NCBI GenBank assembly: GCA_963978895.1
Contig: OZ022244.1
Location: 25,021,692 to 25,085,691, forward strand
Direction of reading: 5' to 3'
Source of the DNA: Erpobdella octoculata
Taxonomy: Eukaryota; Annelida; Clitellata; Hirudinida; Erpobdellidae
DNA: 64,000 nt
Below, one piece after another: positions 35,781-46,320 of the stretch. A program made the position numbers and the translations under genes. Position 1 is the first letter of the stretch. Every line of letters starts with the position of its first letter. Below the pieces are notes generated by a model. It did not search any database and was not told the origin of the DNA. It was given only the letters and a program-made list of their open reading frames with translations.

Positions 35781-36402
35781 TGCTGTTTGTTGCTGTGATT
35801 TTCCCCTAGTTGTATAAAATACTTGTCGCTCCGAGAGTGTAGTGGTTTTTTATTTAATCACAGATGATTGCTTTTTAACCTATGAACTTATCAGGAATCT
35901 TCTGGGATAATGTTGAAATTTGTTGAATTTCCCACTGTTAAAAGTTGTTGAAAAGTCTTCAGGCTGCTAGCATAAGCAGCTTGAATCTCTGCGATTTGGA
36001 CCGATAATGAGTGACACTTGCATGTCACTCATCAGCTGTGTTTTGCCTAACTCTTAATAACTTGTACAGGACTTGACTTCTGCCACGTGACCAGCAAGTT
36101 TCCTGCTAGGTGGATTTTGAAGTTTCACTTTTTCATTTCCTCGTTATCATCTCATTTGGAATTCTCTTGAGACTAACTCCATGTTCTCCCTCAGGTGCCC
36201 TCCTGTCCATCTGGATATGGCGATGGGAAAATATAATAATAACAATTTGATCTGTTGTAATATTTTCATTTTATTCTTAAACTGATGATGAAGTTTTTTT
36301 TATGCAAACTTGAATTATTTTGCTATGTCGACGTGATCAAAGCAGAAGTTATGTGTGAAATTATGTTTTATAAAAATCATTTGAAACAAGTATTCTGTTT
36401 AC

Positions 36403-36408
36403 AATAAA
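36403..36408 (+). terminator. Candidate polyadenylation signal of STK11
   Basis: AATAAA about 620 bp after the STK11 stop codon, followed by an A/T-rich stretch. Position fits a 3' UTR end but transcript evidence is absent. Confidence 0.35.
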
Positions 36409-36419
36409 CATTTTTTAAA

Positions 36420-36545
36420 AATTGGTGGATATTAATCTTGAAATTAGTGGATTTTAATCTTGAAATTTGTGGATTTTAATCTTGAAATTGGTTGAAATTA
36501 ATCTTCAAATTGGTGGAAATTAATTTTTAAATTGGTAGGTGTTAA
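36420..36545. repeat. About 25-bp tandem repeat downstream of STK11
   Basis: Five imperfect units around 'ATTGGTGGATATTAATCTTGA'. No function inferred. Confidence 0.8.
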
Positions 36546-36734
36546 CTAATCGAGTTAAAATCGAAGAGTAATTAAATTAGCCCATAAATTTGATTCGAAA
36601 GAACATAGTGAGTAGTAAATGATCCTGGGACATTAAGTGATGATTCTCAGTGCAATCTAATAATTATTTATTTGTTTTTTTTAATCTCGGTTTCACTGAA
36701 GCGCTATTTTTACTACAACGTTTATATTAGGTCA

Positions 36735-36983
36735 CAATCTTGCCTGTTCGCTTGTCCGCGATTTTCCAAGCGGGAACGAGAAAGCAAACGTGAACGGGAG
36801 AGCAAGTGGGGAAGGAAAGGGAGCAATAGAGAAGAACGATAGAAAAACTTTCAAAAACCCCGGGCATTGTACACTCGATTGCTTTTTGAGATTGATTATT
36901 TAAGTTGTCATTTTGTACATTAAACATTTAATAAAAAAACCAAAATAATTTATAGGGCAAAACAACGTTTGCTGGGTCAGCTA
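36735..36983 (+). mobile_element. Fragment of G/C-rich Helitron-like repeat (family B) and an adjoining CTAA end
   Basis: Blocks 'GCGGGAACGAGAAAGCAAACG', 'GGAAGGAAAGGG' and 'AACCCCGGGCA' match the better copies at 43.6-44.5 kb in degenerate form. At 36963-36984 'AACGTTTGCTGGGTCAGCTAA' followed by T looks like another CTRR|T terminus. Confidence 0.5.
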
Positions 36984-36996
36984 ATATATATATATA

Positions 36997-38611
36997 CTAG
37001 CAGTGCCCGTAGCGGCTTCGCTCACATGAAATTAGAGAGTTTGAACCGTGCATCCATAGTAGAGATCATTTTTTTAGGTCTCGGCTCGGCCCGTCGACAA
37101 ATTAGACCAGCCCGTTTTAAAAACCCAAACTCCTGGCCCGGCACAGCCCGTCTGAATTAGGCCCGGCCCATTTTTACAGGCCTAGAAGTTCTATATACTT
37201 GATGATAAACTTCGGCCCGTCCCACCTTGACCTCAGGTTTGGCCCGGCCAAACTGAAGACCCTAAAATCACTAAAATATCTATATACTTAGTGAAAAGCC
37301 TCGGCCCGTCCCACTTTGATTTAAGGTTTGGCCTGGCCCGTGTGAAGACTCTAAAGTAACGGCTTGGCCCGGCCGATGATAAACTGGACTTAGCTACTTT
37401 TAACCGGCAAAAAACTTCAATATACTAATTTTTACATTTGTAGCACTTACAGTTTGTGAGTAGCAGTTATTTTGAAATCAAATAACCCTTATTTCCACCC
37501 CACATTTGAAGTCCTGGAAACCAAATTTTCAAAAAATGCTAAAACACGTATTTCATTATTTTTGGAGTAGAAACTAAATACTAATTTTTACTTCTGTAGC
37601 ATTAACAGTTTTTGAGTAGCAGCTACTTTAAAACCAAATAACCCAAAAAAATGATGAAACACGTATATCTTTTTTTTTGAGTAGATACTAAGTATTAATT
37701 TTTACATCTGTAGCAATTACAGTTGTTGAGTAGCAGTTACTTTAAAAACCAAATAACCCTATTTTCCACCCCACATTTGAAGTCCTGGAAACCAAATTTT
37801 CAATAAATTGTGAAACCCGTATATCATTATTTTTAGAGTAGAAACTAAATACTAATTTTTACTTTTGTAACATTAACAGTTTTTGAGTAGAAGCTACTTT
37901 AAAAACCAAAGAACCCAATTTTCCAACCCACATTTGAGGTCCGGGAAACCAAATTTGTAAAAAATGGTGAAGCACGTATATCTTTATTTTTAGAAAAGAA
38001 ACTAAATAATAATTTTTACATCTGTGGTATTTACTGTTTTTGAGTAGCAGTTACTATAAAAGACAATTAGCCCTATTTTCCACCCCACATTTGAAGTCCT
38101 GGAAACCAAATTTTCAAAAAATGCTAAAACACGTGTTTCATTATTTTTGGAGTAGAAACTAAATATTAATTTTTACTCCTGTAGCAGTAACAGTTTTTGA
38201 GTAGAAGCTACTTTAAAAACCAAATAACCCAATTTTCCAACCCACATTTGAGGTCCGGGAAACCGAATTTTCAAAAAATGGTGAAACACGTATCTTTTTA
38301 TTTTTCAAAAAGAATCTATATACCAAATTTCAAAATCTCCTCATTTTTGGTTTTCGAGATATACATTGTTTTAGAAAAAAGTTTGTTTTCCAGTTTTTTC
38401 CCCTCAGGAGCAAAATTTTAAAAAATCCTTTCTTAGCGGATGTTTACGCTATAAAAGTAATATAAGTTTCAAATTTCACGTTCCTAGGATGAGGCGTTTG
38501 AGCTCGGCGTTGATTATCAGTCAGTCATCAGTCAGTCAGTCAGTCAGTCAGTCAGTCAGTCAGTCAGTCAGTCAGTCAGTCAGTCAGTCAGGACATGTTC
38601 TTTTATATAGA
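36997..38611 (-). mobile_element. Non-autonomous Helitron-like element, family A copy 1
   Basis: Read on the minus strand it starts TCTATATAAAAGAACATGTCC at 38611, preceded by A, and ends in 'CGGGCACTGCTAG' with CTAG at 37000-36997, followed by T. 5'-TC, 3'-CTRR and insertion between A and T are Helitron hallmarks; no terminal inverted repeats or target duplication are seen. Just inside the 5' end is a (GTCA)n array (38527-38591) and the body consists of tandem units of about 155-165 bp ('CCACATTTGAAGTCCTGG', 'TTTGAGTAGCAG'). No Rep/helicase coding. The 3' hairpin is short and imperfect, so the Helitron call is probable, not proven. Confidence 0.7.
38527..38591. repeat. (GTCA)n array of family A copy 1
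   Basis: About 65 bp, roughly 16-18 units, at the same place in the element as the array of about 540 bp in copy 2. Confidence 0.95.
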
Positions 38612-38631
38612 TATATATATATATATATATA

Positions 38632-38881
38632 TATATAAGCCTGGCAGAAGGCAGAATTTCTGAATAACATGGTCACATTATGGTAACATACTTTAAAACA
38701 GTTTCTAATTCATATACAATGAAAAACTTTGGGCGCTTATACAACATCAAAATATCTATAAAACAAACATTTATAAAAGAAAAATTATGCGACCAACGTT
38801 TTTCATTTATGAATAAGAAACTGTTATAAAGTATGTTACCATAATGTGACCAAGTTTTTCAGAAATTCAGTTGGCTTATAA
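38632..38881. mobile_element. Foldback / MITE-like inverted repeat
   Basis: Two arms of about 60 bp (38632-38706 and 38818-38881) are reverse complements with a few mismatches; shared core 'TGGTCACATTATGGTAACATA'-type sequence and outer 'TATAAGCC'. Unpaired centre of about 110 bp. No convincing target duplication. Confidence 0.75.
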
Positions 38882-39610
38882 ATATATTATTTTATATTTT
38901 TAGGGCGCGAGAAAAACGTTGTTTATTAAAAATGTATTTTTTTTATGAAAATAGTTTATATATAAGATAAGGATTTTTGGCTTTATTCAAACTAACAAGT
39001 AAAGATAAAAAATAATTTTTTGAAAAAGTGCTTTTATTTTCCTCTTTCTCTGAGTCAACGAACTAAAATGTTAAATCTAAAACAACCGTTACGCTCAATA
39101 TTGTTAATTATTTTGGAATTCTGGCGACTTATAAATAAACATCCGTACTGTTTAATTATTTTGGACTTCTGGCGACTTATAATAAACAACTTCTTACAGT
39201 CGCTAGATGGCAGGAATTAATTTTAATTGATTTAAGGCCTAATTCATGTCGGAAACATTCAATTCATGTAGTGTCATCCAGAATAAAGCTTTTCTGAAAG
39301 TTATAGAGCTCTAGGTGGTCGAAAAGTAGGTGAATTTTCGTTTCTAAGATTTGATCACCACAGACAAACGAACAAAAACAAACAAATAAACAAATAAACA
39401 AACAAACAAACAAACAATCAATCAAACAAACAAACAAACCAACAAACAAACAACAGAGAGAAAAAGAAGTTAAATAAAAGCATTTAATAAAAATTGCATA
39501 AAACTATAAACTTTATTTCAAAAACAGAATCCAAGAAAAATAAATGATAGATTAACAATTTATATTATAAATGTTAAAAATTTTTTTAGTAGGTATTGTA
39601 TCAGACAGTA
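38882..39610. other. Intergenic region, small repeats only
   Basis: A short tandem duplication around 'TTATTTTGGA(A/C)TTCTGGCGACTTATAA' (about 39106-39190) and an (AAAC)n run at 39367-39452. The ZYG11-like 3' UTR lies at the right end. Confidence 0.6.
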
Positions 39611-41317
39611 TCAGTCTGTAATGATAGAAAATTTTGATTTTTTTTCAAAATCCTTGATGACAAGCTTGCAATCTTCATGTCTTTGAGAAATAATTTTCAA
39701 AAAATTAGTAGAAAGACCACGCAACAATAGTAGATGTTCTTTGATCCATTTATTTCTAAAACAAACTTTCAATAGATGGCCGATGTGAGGAAGAGGTTGA
39801 CAAGTTAATTCAAAATACGTGTTATACGCTTTTTCAAGAAAGATTTTTTGTGTTTTTCCTACATCGTCCGTTTGTACTGTAAAACCACGCCACCAGTGGC
39901 CGTTCTTTAGAAAATCATGACAAGTCGGGTTTAGCGTCATCTCTCTTATTGAGCTCATAAAAGTCTCAATTCTTTCTTTGTGAATATTTGGCATTAAATC
40001 ACTATGAAAAAAAACATTTAAAAACTTTCGGGTTAATTTTTCGGACAGACCACTTGAAATCATACTTTTAAAAAAGAAAAAAATTTTGTCAGCTTCATTA
40101 TAGAAAGCATAAAAATTTAAACCTTTACAAATTATATCTATTAGACATGGAAAATATTTGTGCAATTCTTCATAATGATTAATATCTTCAAAAAAATTTC
40201 TCAACTTCTCCGCAGCTTTTAAAAACGAAGATTTTGTTTTGACACGTTTTAAAACTTCAATCACTCCTTTCACTGTTTTATAAGTACCAATAGATTCGCA
40301 GTTTATATCTATCAAATCCTCAGAATCAAAATTAGTTTTGTAGCAATCAAAAATTCCCAAGTAAGAAAATTTTCTTATTTTCAGTGAAAAATTTGACGGT
40401 TTTACAAATATGTCAATAAGACGTGTATGGCCTACATCAATGTGGTGTAATTTTGGTAATTTTTGAATCAATGAAATCATTTGCTCCTTAAAACAACTAT
40501 TGAAGTGTTCAACATCGTTGTTGTCGCTAAAATCTAAACATGTCAATTGTTTTAAACATGATATTGCTTCAACAATTTCTTGAAAATTCCCATTTCTCAT
40601 TTCTGTTAGAAGAAGTTTTTCAAGATTCTCTAATTTCTTCAGCATATTCAGAAACAAAGAAGTAAAATTGAAACCAGAGCAATAAAATTTTTTTAATTTA
40701 TCCAGAAAAAACACAATGTTTAATTTTTCGTAATTTGTGTTTACCGATCCACAATTAACAACTGATAATTCAATAAGATTTGGACAATACCAAGGAATTT
40801 GCGATCTGTTAGGGTTACATACACGGCATCGACTTTTCTTATCATTACTGCAAAGTAAAAAAGATAAATTTAATTCTAATACAGAAAGATATTCAGATCT
40901 GCAATAGAGTTTTGTAATAATATCATGAGTTATGATTCTGTACTTACGTAGTGACCGAGCATCATTAGTTATAGATACAACGCAAGGTTTTTTTTGGTTT
41001 AGAAAATCATCACCTGTTAAACTGCCAAATATATAGCTTCCATTACTTTCTAAAATAATTTCTTTGAAATTAGAATTATTTGATTCAATCATGCAAGATA
41101 ATAAATATTGATGTTTTATGAAATAACCAATTTTATAGCTCTTTTCTATAATTATTCTCAAAAACTGAGGAGGAATAATTAAACCATCTTTTATTTGAAA
41201 TTCAAGGCCATTTGTTTGTTTTTTGGCTTTTTTAAGAAAAATACTTTTGAAATTGTAGACAGAAAATATTTTGCAGTAGTTTTTAAGGCTTTTTGCCTGA
41301 AATAATAAATTATTCAT
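39611..41317 (-). CDS. ZYG11/ZER1-like leucine-rich-repeat protein (CUL2 substrate adaptor family), 568 aa in one exon
   Basis: Members of this family are receptors of CUL2 ubiquitin ligases that read N-terminal glycine degrons. The frame runs 568 codons without interruption. N-terminal about 70 residues resemble the VHL/Cul2-box end (AKSLKNYCKIF); residues about 135-325 are leucine-rich repeats, with CLKQLTCLDFSDNNDVEHF and LPKLHHIDVGHTRL; residues about 320-400 (KFSYLGIFDCY, then SIGTYKTVKGVIEVLKRVKT) align with the LRR-to-armadillo junction of ZYG11B. The remaining 170 residues are shorter than the usual armadillo region and diverged. The bases before the second part of the start (TTATTTCAG|GCAAAAAG) look like a splice acceptor, so the ATG at 41317 may lie in an intron and a further 5' exon may exist. 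Family assignment is from memory of ZYG11B and moderate. Confidence 0.65.
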   Translation of the reverse strand: MNNLLFQAKSLKNYCKIFSVYNFKSIFLKKAKKQTNGLEFQIKDGLIIPPQFLRIIIEKSYKIGYFIKHQYLLSCMIESNNSNFKEIILESNGSYIFGSLTGDDFLNQKKPCVVSITNDARSLRKYRIITHDIITKLYCRSEYLSVLELNLSFLLCSNDKKSRCRVCNPNRSQIPWYCPNLIELSVVNCGSVNTNYEKLNIVFFLDKLKKFYCSGFNFTSLFLNMLKKLENLEKLLLTEMRNGNFQEIVEAISCLKQLTCLDFSDNNDVEHFNSCFKEQMISLIQKLPKLHHIDVGHTRLIDIFVKPSNFSLKIRKFSYLGIFDCYKTNFDSEDLIDINCESIGTYKTVKGVIEVLKRVKTKSSFLKAAEKLRNFFEDINHYEELHKYFPCLIDIICKGLNFYAFYNEADKIFFFFKSMISSGLSEKLTRKFLNVFFHSDLMPNIHKERIETFMSSIREMTLNPTCHDFLKNGHWWRGFTVQTDDVGKTQKIFLEKAYNTYFELTCQPLPHIGHLLKVCFRNKWIKEHLLLLRGLSTNFLKIISQRHEDCKLVIKDFEKKSKFSIITD

Positions 41318-42090
41318 AATTAAACCTAACTTTCAAATTAATAGTTAACACTGAAGTAATAGGTGAAACTTAAATTATAATAAAATCCTAAATAATTTAT
41401 ATTTGTCAAGATTGTTTTTCAGAATGTTATTTTTTCAGACTTATTTCCAAGTTAAAGAGAAGGTCTTAAATAATATCGGAAATACCATAGATACATCGGA
41501 ACCAAATATTTTTTGCAAATCACTTAAATTTTTAATTAGTTTTTCAAAACATAGATAAAACTATTTTTTAAATAAAAAAAACAATTTAAAAAAAATATTA
41601 TATATGAAAAATGACTGTCTGTTTGTCTGTCTGCATGTATGTCTTTTACGCATTGCTACACTATTCATCCGATCGTAGTGAAATTTTCACACAACCTTGA
41701 GAGTCAATGGGAGAAAATTATAGTGAATTCACACCTCTTCCAGCAAGCAAGTAACAAGCAATCAAGACCGGCAGTAAAGTTAATATATTAGATTTAAACA
41801 TAATAACATAATGTATTAAGGACTATTGAGACAATTTAAAAAATTCAAATTAAACAAATTAAAAAAAATTAATTACCAGAAAATATTATAAACTCCCGCA
41901 CTGTAAATGAGTTCAAAAACAAGATTGGTGAGTTTTGGGGTTCAAGAAAATTTACACTAAATGAAAATATTGCATAAAATACGGTTTTACCACGTTTGTT
42001 TAACTTGTTTTCTTGTTTCTCTGTTTTTTTTTCCGGGTGAGAAAATTTGATTGCATTTTGTAGCATTTCCAATTAGCCAATCTTGCTGAA
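41318..42090. other. Repeat-like region with a Helitron-type 5' segment
   Basis: At about 41600-41735, 'CATTGCTACAC.ATTCATCCGATCG' and 'GAAATTTTCACACAACCTTG' match, in opposite orientation, the segment at 44670-44760. The rest is unclassified A/T-rich sequence. Confidence 0.5.
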
Positions 42091-42845
42091 ATTTGGTTGG
42101 GCGCCTTTTACTCAAACTAACCATCTGCTATTTTTCAAACAGGATAGAATGCTTTTTTTTGAATATAAATATAAAAGGCGCCCCACATTTTAAGTTTTAA
42201 CAAATTATGGCTTGTTTGTTATACGAATGTCCACAATTAATGCATGCCTTAATCAAGACATTTCTCACACAGTCCAGAGAAAAATTATTATAAGCAAAAG
42301 TCCTTGAACTAGGACGTTGTAATGATGTCATCAGAACTGCCTGATGTTTTAGTAATACTAGTCAATCTGCGCTAGGATCGTATTTTGGTTGCTCCTATTC
42401 CCTGGAGGTTCTCCGGGGGAATAACCGGTAAAATTGTTACAGTCGTATAACGAACAAGCCATAATTTTTTAAAACTTAAAACGTGGGGCGCCTTTTACTC
42501 AAATTAACCATCTGCTATTTTTCAAACAGGATAGAATGCTTTTTTGAATATAAATATAAATGACGCCCCACGTTTTAATTTTTTAATATTTTTAGCTTGT
42601 TCGTTATAAGAATGCCCGCAGTTAATTTTTGGCCCAGAGAATAATTATTATAAACAAAAATCCTTGAAGTACGGACGTTCTAATGATGTCATCAGACCTG
42701 CCTGATGTTTTAGTAATACTGGTCAATATAGGCTAGGTCGTATTTTGATTGCTCCTATTACCCTGGAGGTTTGCCGGGGGAATAAGCGGTAAAGATGCTA
42801 CGGTTTCTGCAGTTCGCCGTGGTGAAAATCGGTGAAATTTTTCGA
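42090..42845. repeat. Tandem pair of about 385-bp units with a 'GGCGCC' foldback
   Basis: Unit 1 (about 42100-42484) and unit 2 (about 42485-42845) share 'CTTTTACTCAAA.TAACCATCTGC', 'ATGATGTCATCAGA.CTGCCTGATG' and 'CCGGGGGAATAA'. Inside, 42172-42228 and 42443-42500 are inverted copies of each other (GGCGCCCCAC... / ...GTGGGGCGCC), so the stretch can fold into a long hairpin. Likely a MITE that duplicated. Confidence 0.75.
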
Positions 42846-42859
42846 CTAAGTAAATCATT

Positions 42860-43230
42860 TCCCGAAAATATATCGCCGTATTCATTTTTTTATAAAGTGT
42901 CGCAAAACCAATTTTCGATAAAGTATCGCTAAATAATTTTTCCGATTAGGTATCGCAAAATCTTTTTTCGGTAAAATATCGCATTATTTTTTCTCGATAT
43001 GTCAAATTATTTCTCGTTATTGTATCGCAAAATCATTTACCGAAACAGTATCGCTAATTCTTTTTTCAAAAAAGGATCGCAAATAATTTTCCGAAAAGGT
43101 CTCACTAAATCAATCTCGATAAAGTATCGCCAAATTTATTTTTCAATCAAGTATCGTCTAATCAATTTTGATAAAGTATCGCAAAATAATTTTTCGCTAA
43201 AAGGATCCCAAAAATAAGTTATGTAAATGC
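42860..43230. repeat. Degenerate tandem repeat around 'AAAGTATCGC'
   Basis: At least twelve imperfect units of about 25-30 bp with 'GTATCGCAAAAT.ATTTTTCG' consensus. Non-coding. Confidence 0.75.
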
Positions 43231-43284
43231 AGAAAAGATCGTAAAAATTTTTTTACGGTGTTTTTTATAATAAATTCGTTATAG

Positions 43285-43360
43285 TCTTTATATATAAAAA
43301 GACTGACTGATAATCAACGTCGAGCTAAAACGTCTCATACTGGAAACGTGAAATTTATTT
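43285..43360 (+). mobile_element. 5' end fragment of Helitron-like family A
   Basis: TCTTTATATATAAAAAGACTG followed by 'GACTGATAATCAACG.CGAGCT' and 'CTGGAAACGTGAAATTT' is the plus-strand equivalent of the 5' ends at 38611 and 48934, but with only one or two GTCA-type units. The remainder of the element is not recognisable here. Confidence 0.65.
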
Positions 43361-43586
43361 AACGCTTTATTGGTAAAATAGGGAAAACTAAGCAAAACAC
43401 CAGGGCAACCCTTAAAACTGCTGAATTATCGTCCTTGGCTATAAAGCTTACTATTGGAGGTCAGTGAGCAGCGGCGGATCCTGGGGAGGGACCGGGCCCA
43501 TCCATTAAAGTCATTAATAATTTCAATTTTTTTTCTTAGCTTCCAACTCCATTTTGTTTAATTGAAGTCTGAGTTTTTATTTTTAA

Positions 43587-44810
43587 CTAGCGGGGTTACC
43601 CGGCGTTGCCCGGGGTTTTTAGAGGTTTTTCTAATGTTTGTCTCTCTCGCTCCCGTTCCCTTCTCCACTTTCCCGTTTTCGTAGCGTTCCCGGTCGCTTT
43701 TCCGCTCTCGGTCGTTTTCCAGCTCCCGGTCGCTTTCCCGCTCAGAAGTTTTGTTATCGATTTTCTCTCTTGCTCGCGTTTCCTTCCAAGCTTGCTCTCC
43801 CGATTCCAGTCGCTTTCCGCGTTTCCGGTCGCTTTCCGCGTTCCCGGTCGCTTTCCCGTTCCCGGTCGCTTTCCCGTTCCCGGTCGCTTTCCCGTTCCCG
43901 GTCGCTTTCCAGTTCTCGGTCGCTTTCCCGTTCCCGGTCGCTTTCCCGTTCCCGGTCGATTTCCCGTTCCCGGTCGCTTTCCCGTTCCCGGTCGCTTTCC
44001 CGTTTCCGGTCGCTTTCCCGTTCCCGGTCGCTTTCCCGTTTCCGGTCGCTTTCCCGTTCCCGCTCACGCTTGCTCTCCCGTTCCCGTTCACGCTCATTTT
44101 CTCTTTTACATTCTTTCATAACTTCTGTTAGCCTATAAAACGTAAAATAGATTTGCTAAGACTATATATATATATGAATGTTTGTGGGTTAGTTTGTCTA
44201 TTATAGAAACAGGAAAGCGACCCGGAACGGACAGCGAGCGGGAACGGAAAAGCAAGCGTGAGCGGGAATGGGAGAGCAAACGTGAGCGGGAACGGGACAG
44301 CGACCGGGAACGGGAAAACGACCGGGAGCGGGAAAGCGACCGGGAGCGGGAAAGCGACCGGGAGCGGGAAAGCGACCGGCAGCGGGAAAACGACCGAAAA
44401 CGGGAAAGCGAACAGGAGTGGGAAAGCAGGTGGGAAAGGAAATGGGAGAGAAAGAGACAAACATTAGAAAAACCTCTAAAAAACCTGGGCAACGCCGGGT
44501 ATCTCCGCTAGTACATACATAAACACACACACAGACACACATACATGCACATACACATACATACATACAGACATACATACGCACATACATACATATATAT
44601 ATAGTTCCCGCTCGCTCACCCGCTCCGCTCCGCTCATTTTGTGACGGATTTCAAAATTTTTTTTTTATTTTTGACTTCCATTGACTCTCAAGGTTGTGTG
44701 AAAATTTCATTACGATCGGATGAATGGTGTAGCAATGCATAAAGGACATTAACATATAAACATATAAACATATATACATATATACAAACATTCATTTTTA
44801 TATATATAGA
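43587..44810 (-). mobile_element. Helitron-like element, family B, with internal opposite-strand copy
   Basis: On the minus strand a TC start (TCTATATATATAAAAATG, 44810) preceded by A, and a 3' end 'CCCGGGCAACGCCGGGTAA' then CCCCGCTAG at 43587 followed by T. The 3' end has a CCCGG/CCGGG hairpin about 10 bp before CTAG, as in Helitrons. Inside lies a second terminus on the plus strand: 'CTGGGCAACGCCGGGTATC' ending CTAG at 44508-44511, followed by T, belonging to a copy that starts near 44162. Both carry the 18-bp minisatellite. Pairing of starts with ends is my reading and could be otherwise. Confidence 0.6.
43797..44070. repeat. 18-bp minisatellite (CCCGGTCGCTTTCCCGTT)n
   Basis: About fifteen units with few changes; the same unit on the other strand at about 44280-44430. 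Because 18 is divisible by three all six frames stay open and give RS-like or ATGNGK-like peptides, which should not be taken for SR proteins. Confidence 0.92.
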
Positions 44811-45955
44811 TAAATTCACCGCTGGACCATTATTAGCTTTTATATTTAGCACGTATTTTAAAATTTTAAGCTTTTTAAATCCTTTATATTATTTTCGATT
44901 GAGCTGAAATTTGGCACATCGACTTGGGCTGCGAGACAATTGAATCTATCAAAATTTCCGTTTGATCGGATATTGTATAATTAAGTTTTTCAAAAATTCA
45001 AAAATTCAAAAAAAATTTTCAAAAAATTCAAAAAAATTTTCAAAAATTCAAATAAAATAAAAATCTAGGATCGTATATAAAGGATTTATAATAAAAACTT
45101 TGTTTTTATGGGTTAGTTTTTTTAACCAATTCATTTAGACCTCCACCAGCAATTCCCGCAAAAAAGTATAAAATGACACTTACATTTTTCTAAATTGGCT
45201 TAGGAGATTTAACAGTAAATTCTTACAGCAGTAATTATTTGTTATATGAATTAAAAATGAAAGCTAAAACAAAAATATAAAATTTTCCGGATTTTGCATG
45301 CTGCAGATTTGACGAGTACCTCAGTTTTTGACTGGCTTTTTTGGACGGGTTGGTCTAACCAAAGAATATTGTTGATAACGCAACAACTATAATAGACAGG
45401 TTCAATGAATGTAAAGCAGTCATTAGGTAATTACTGTTTTATTCAACAATCTGCTTCAACTACCACCTAAACTGGGCTGGCTCCAAGAGCTGTGATTATC
45501 TGGCAATCAGGAATATGTACGAATATTCGAATTATATTTTTTTCTCTTTAAAGCGTGTAAAGAAGATCGAACAGTTTACTGACGCTTTTTTACGGGTGCC
45601 TAAATCTCTGCAAATAGTTAAAAACTGGCCGGTCGAAAATACTAAGCAGGTTTCTGTAGGGTTTTACACAAACCATCCAAAATGTCATAGCACAAGTGAC
45701 GGTTATTATACGGAAGGTTTTTGAAGGCAAAAAAGGCATTGCAGATGAAAAATTAAGTTGTCATCAGTTCATCAGAAATTACATAACAATTGGAAAAAAC
45801 TAGAAACTCAAGGATTTAAAAAACTACAATGCAGAAAAAAACATTTCCATTTCATTTTCGGACCATTTAATCAACCAGCTGAAAGTACGGTTTAGAAAGG
45901 CGGACGATTTTCCAGAATAAACTTAACGGCTTAAAGTCAACTTTGTATTGTAATG
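44811..45955. other. Intergenic, weakly repeat-like
   Basis: 44880-45000 contains 'GAGCTGAAATTTGGCACATCG', a word typical of the same class of dispersed repeats, followed by a (AAAATTC)n run at 44995-45050. An open frame at 45515-45724 has no recognisable domain. Nothing else seen. Confidence 0.45.
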
Positions 45956-46320
45956 TAATGTCATGTAATGTAATGTAATGTAATGTAATGTAACGTAACG
46001 TAACGTAACGTAACGTAACGTAACGTAACGTAACGTAACGTAACGTAACGTAACGTAACGTAACGTAACGTAACGTAACGTAACGTAACGTAACGTAACG
46101 TAACGTAACGTAACGTAACGTAACGTAAAGTAACGTAACGTAACGTAACGTAACGTAACGCAACGCAACGCAACGTAACGCAACGCAACGCAACGTAACG
46201 CAACGCAACGCAACGAAACGCAACGCAACGCAACGTAACGTAACGTAATGTAACGTAACGTAATGTAATGTAGTGTAGTGTAACGTAACGCAATGTAATA
46301 TAATGTAAGGTAATGTAATG
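45956..46320. repeat. (TAACG)n pentanucleotide array
   Basis: About 360 bp, more than 70 units, mostly TAACG with blocks of TAATG at both edges and CAACG near 46160-46232. The open frames through it (repeated VTLRY) are repeat translation. Confidence 0.97.

Noticed and set aside
43457..43500. Left end of another hAT (CAGCGGCGGATCCTGGG)
   Set aside because: Resembles a hAT terminus, but no matching right end or target duplication was found.
43558..44590. SR-protein-like (RSRSLSRSRSL) and other long open frames on both strands
   Set aside because: An 18-bp minisatellite keeps all frames open; no conserved domain or splice structure.
45515..45724. 69-codon open frame
   Set aside because: No domain recognised; lies among repeat remnants.
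45867..46293. Open frames of repeated Val-Thr-Leu-Arg-Tyr
   Set aside because: Translation of the (TAACG)n array in all three minus frames.
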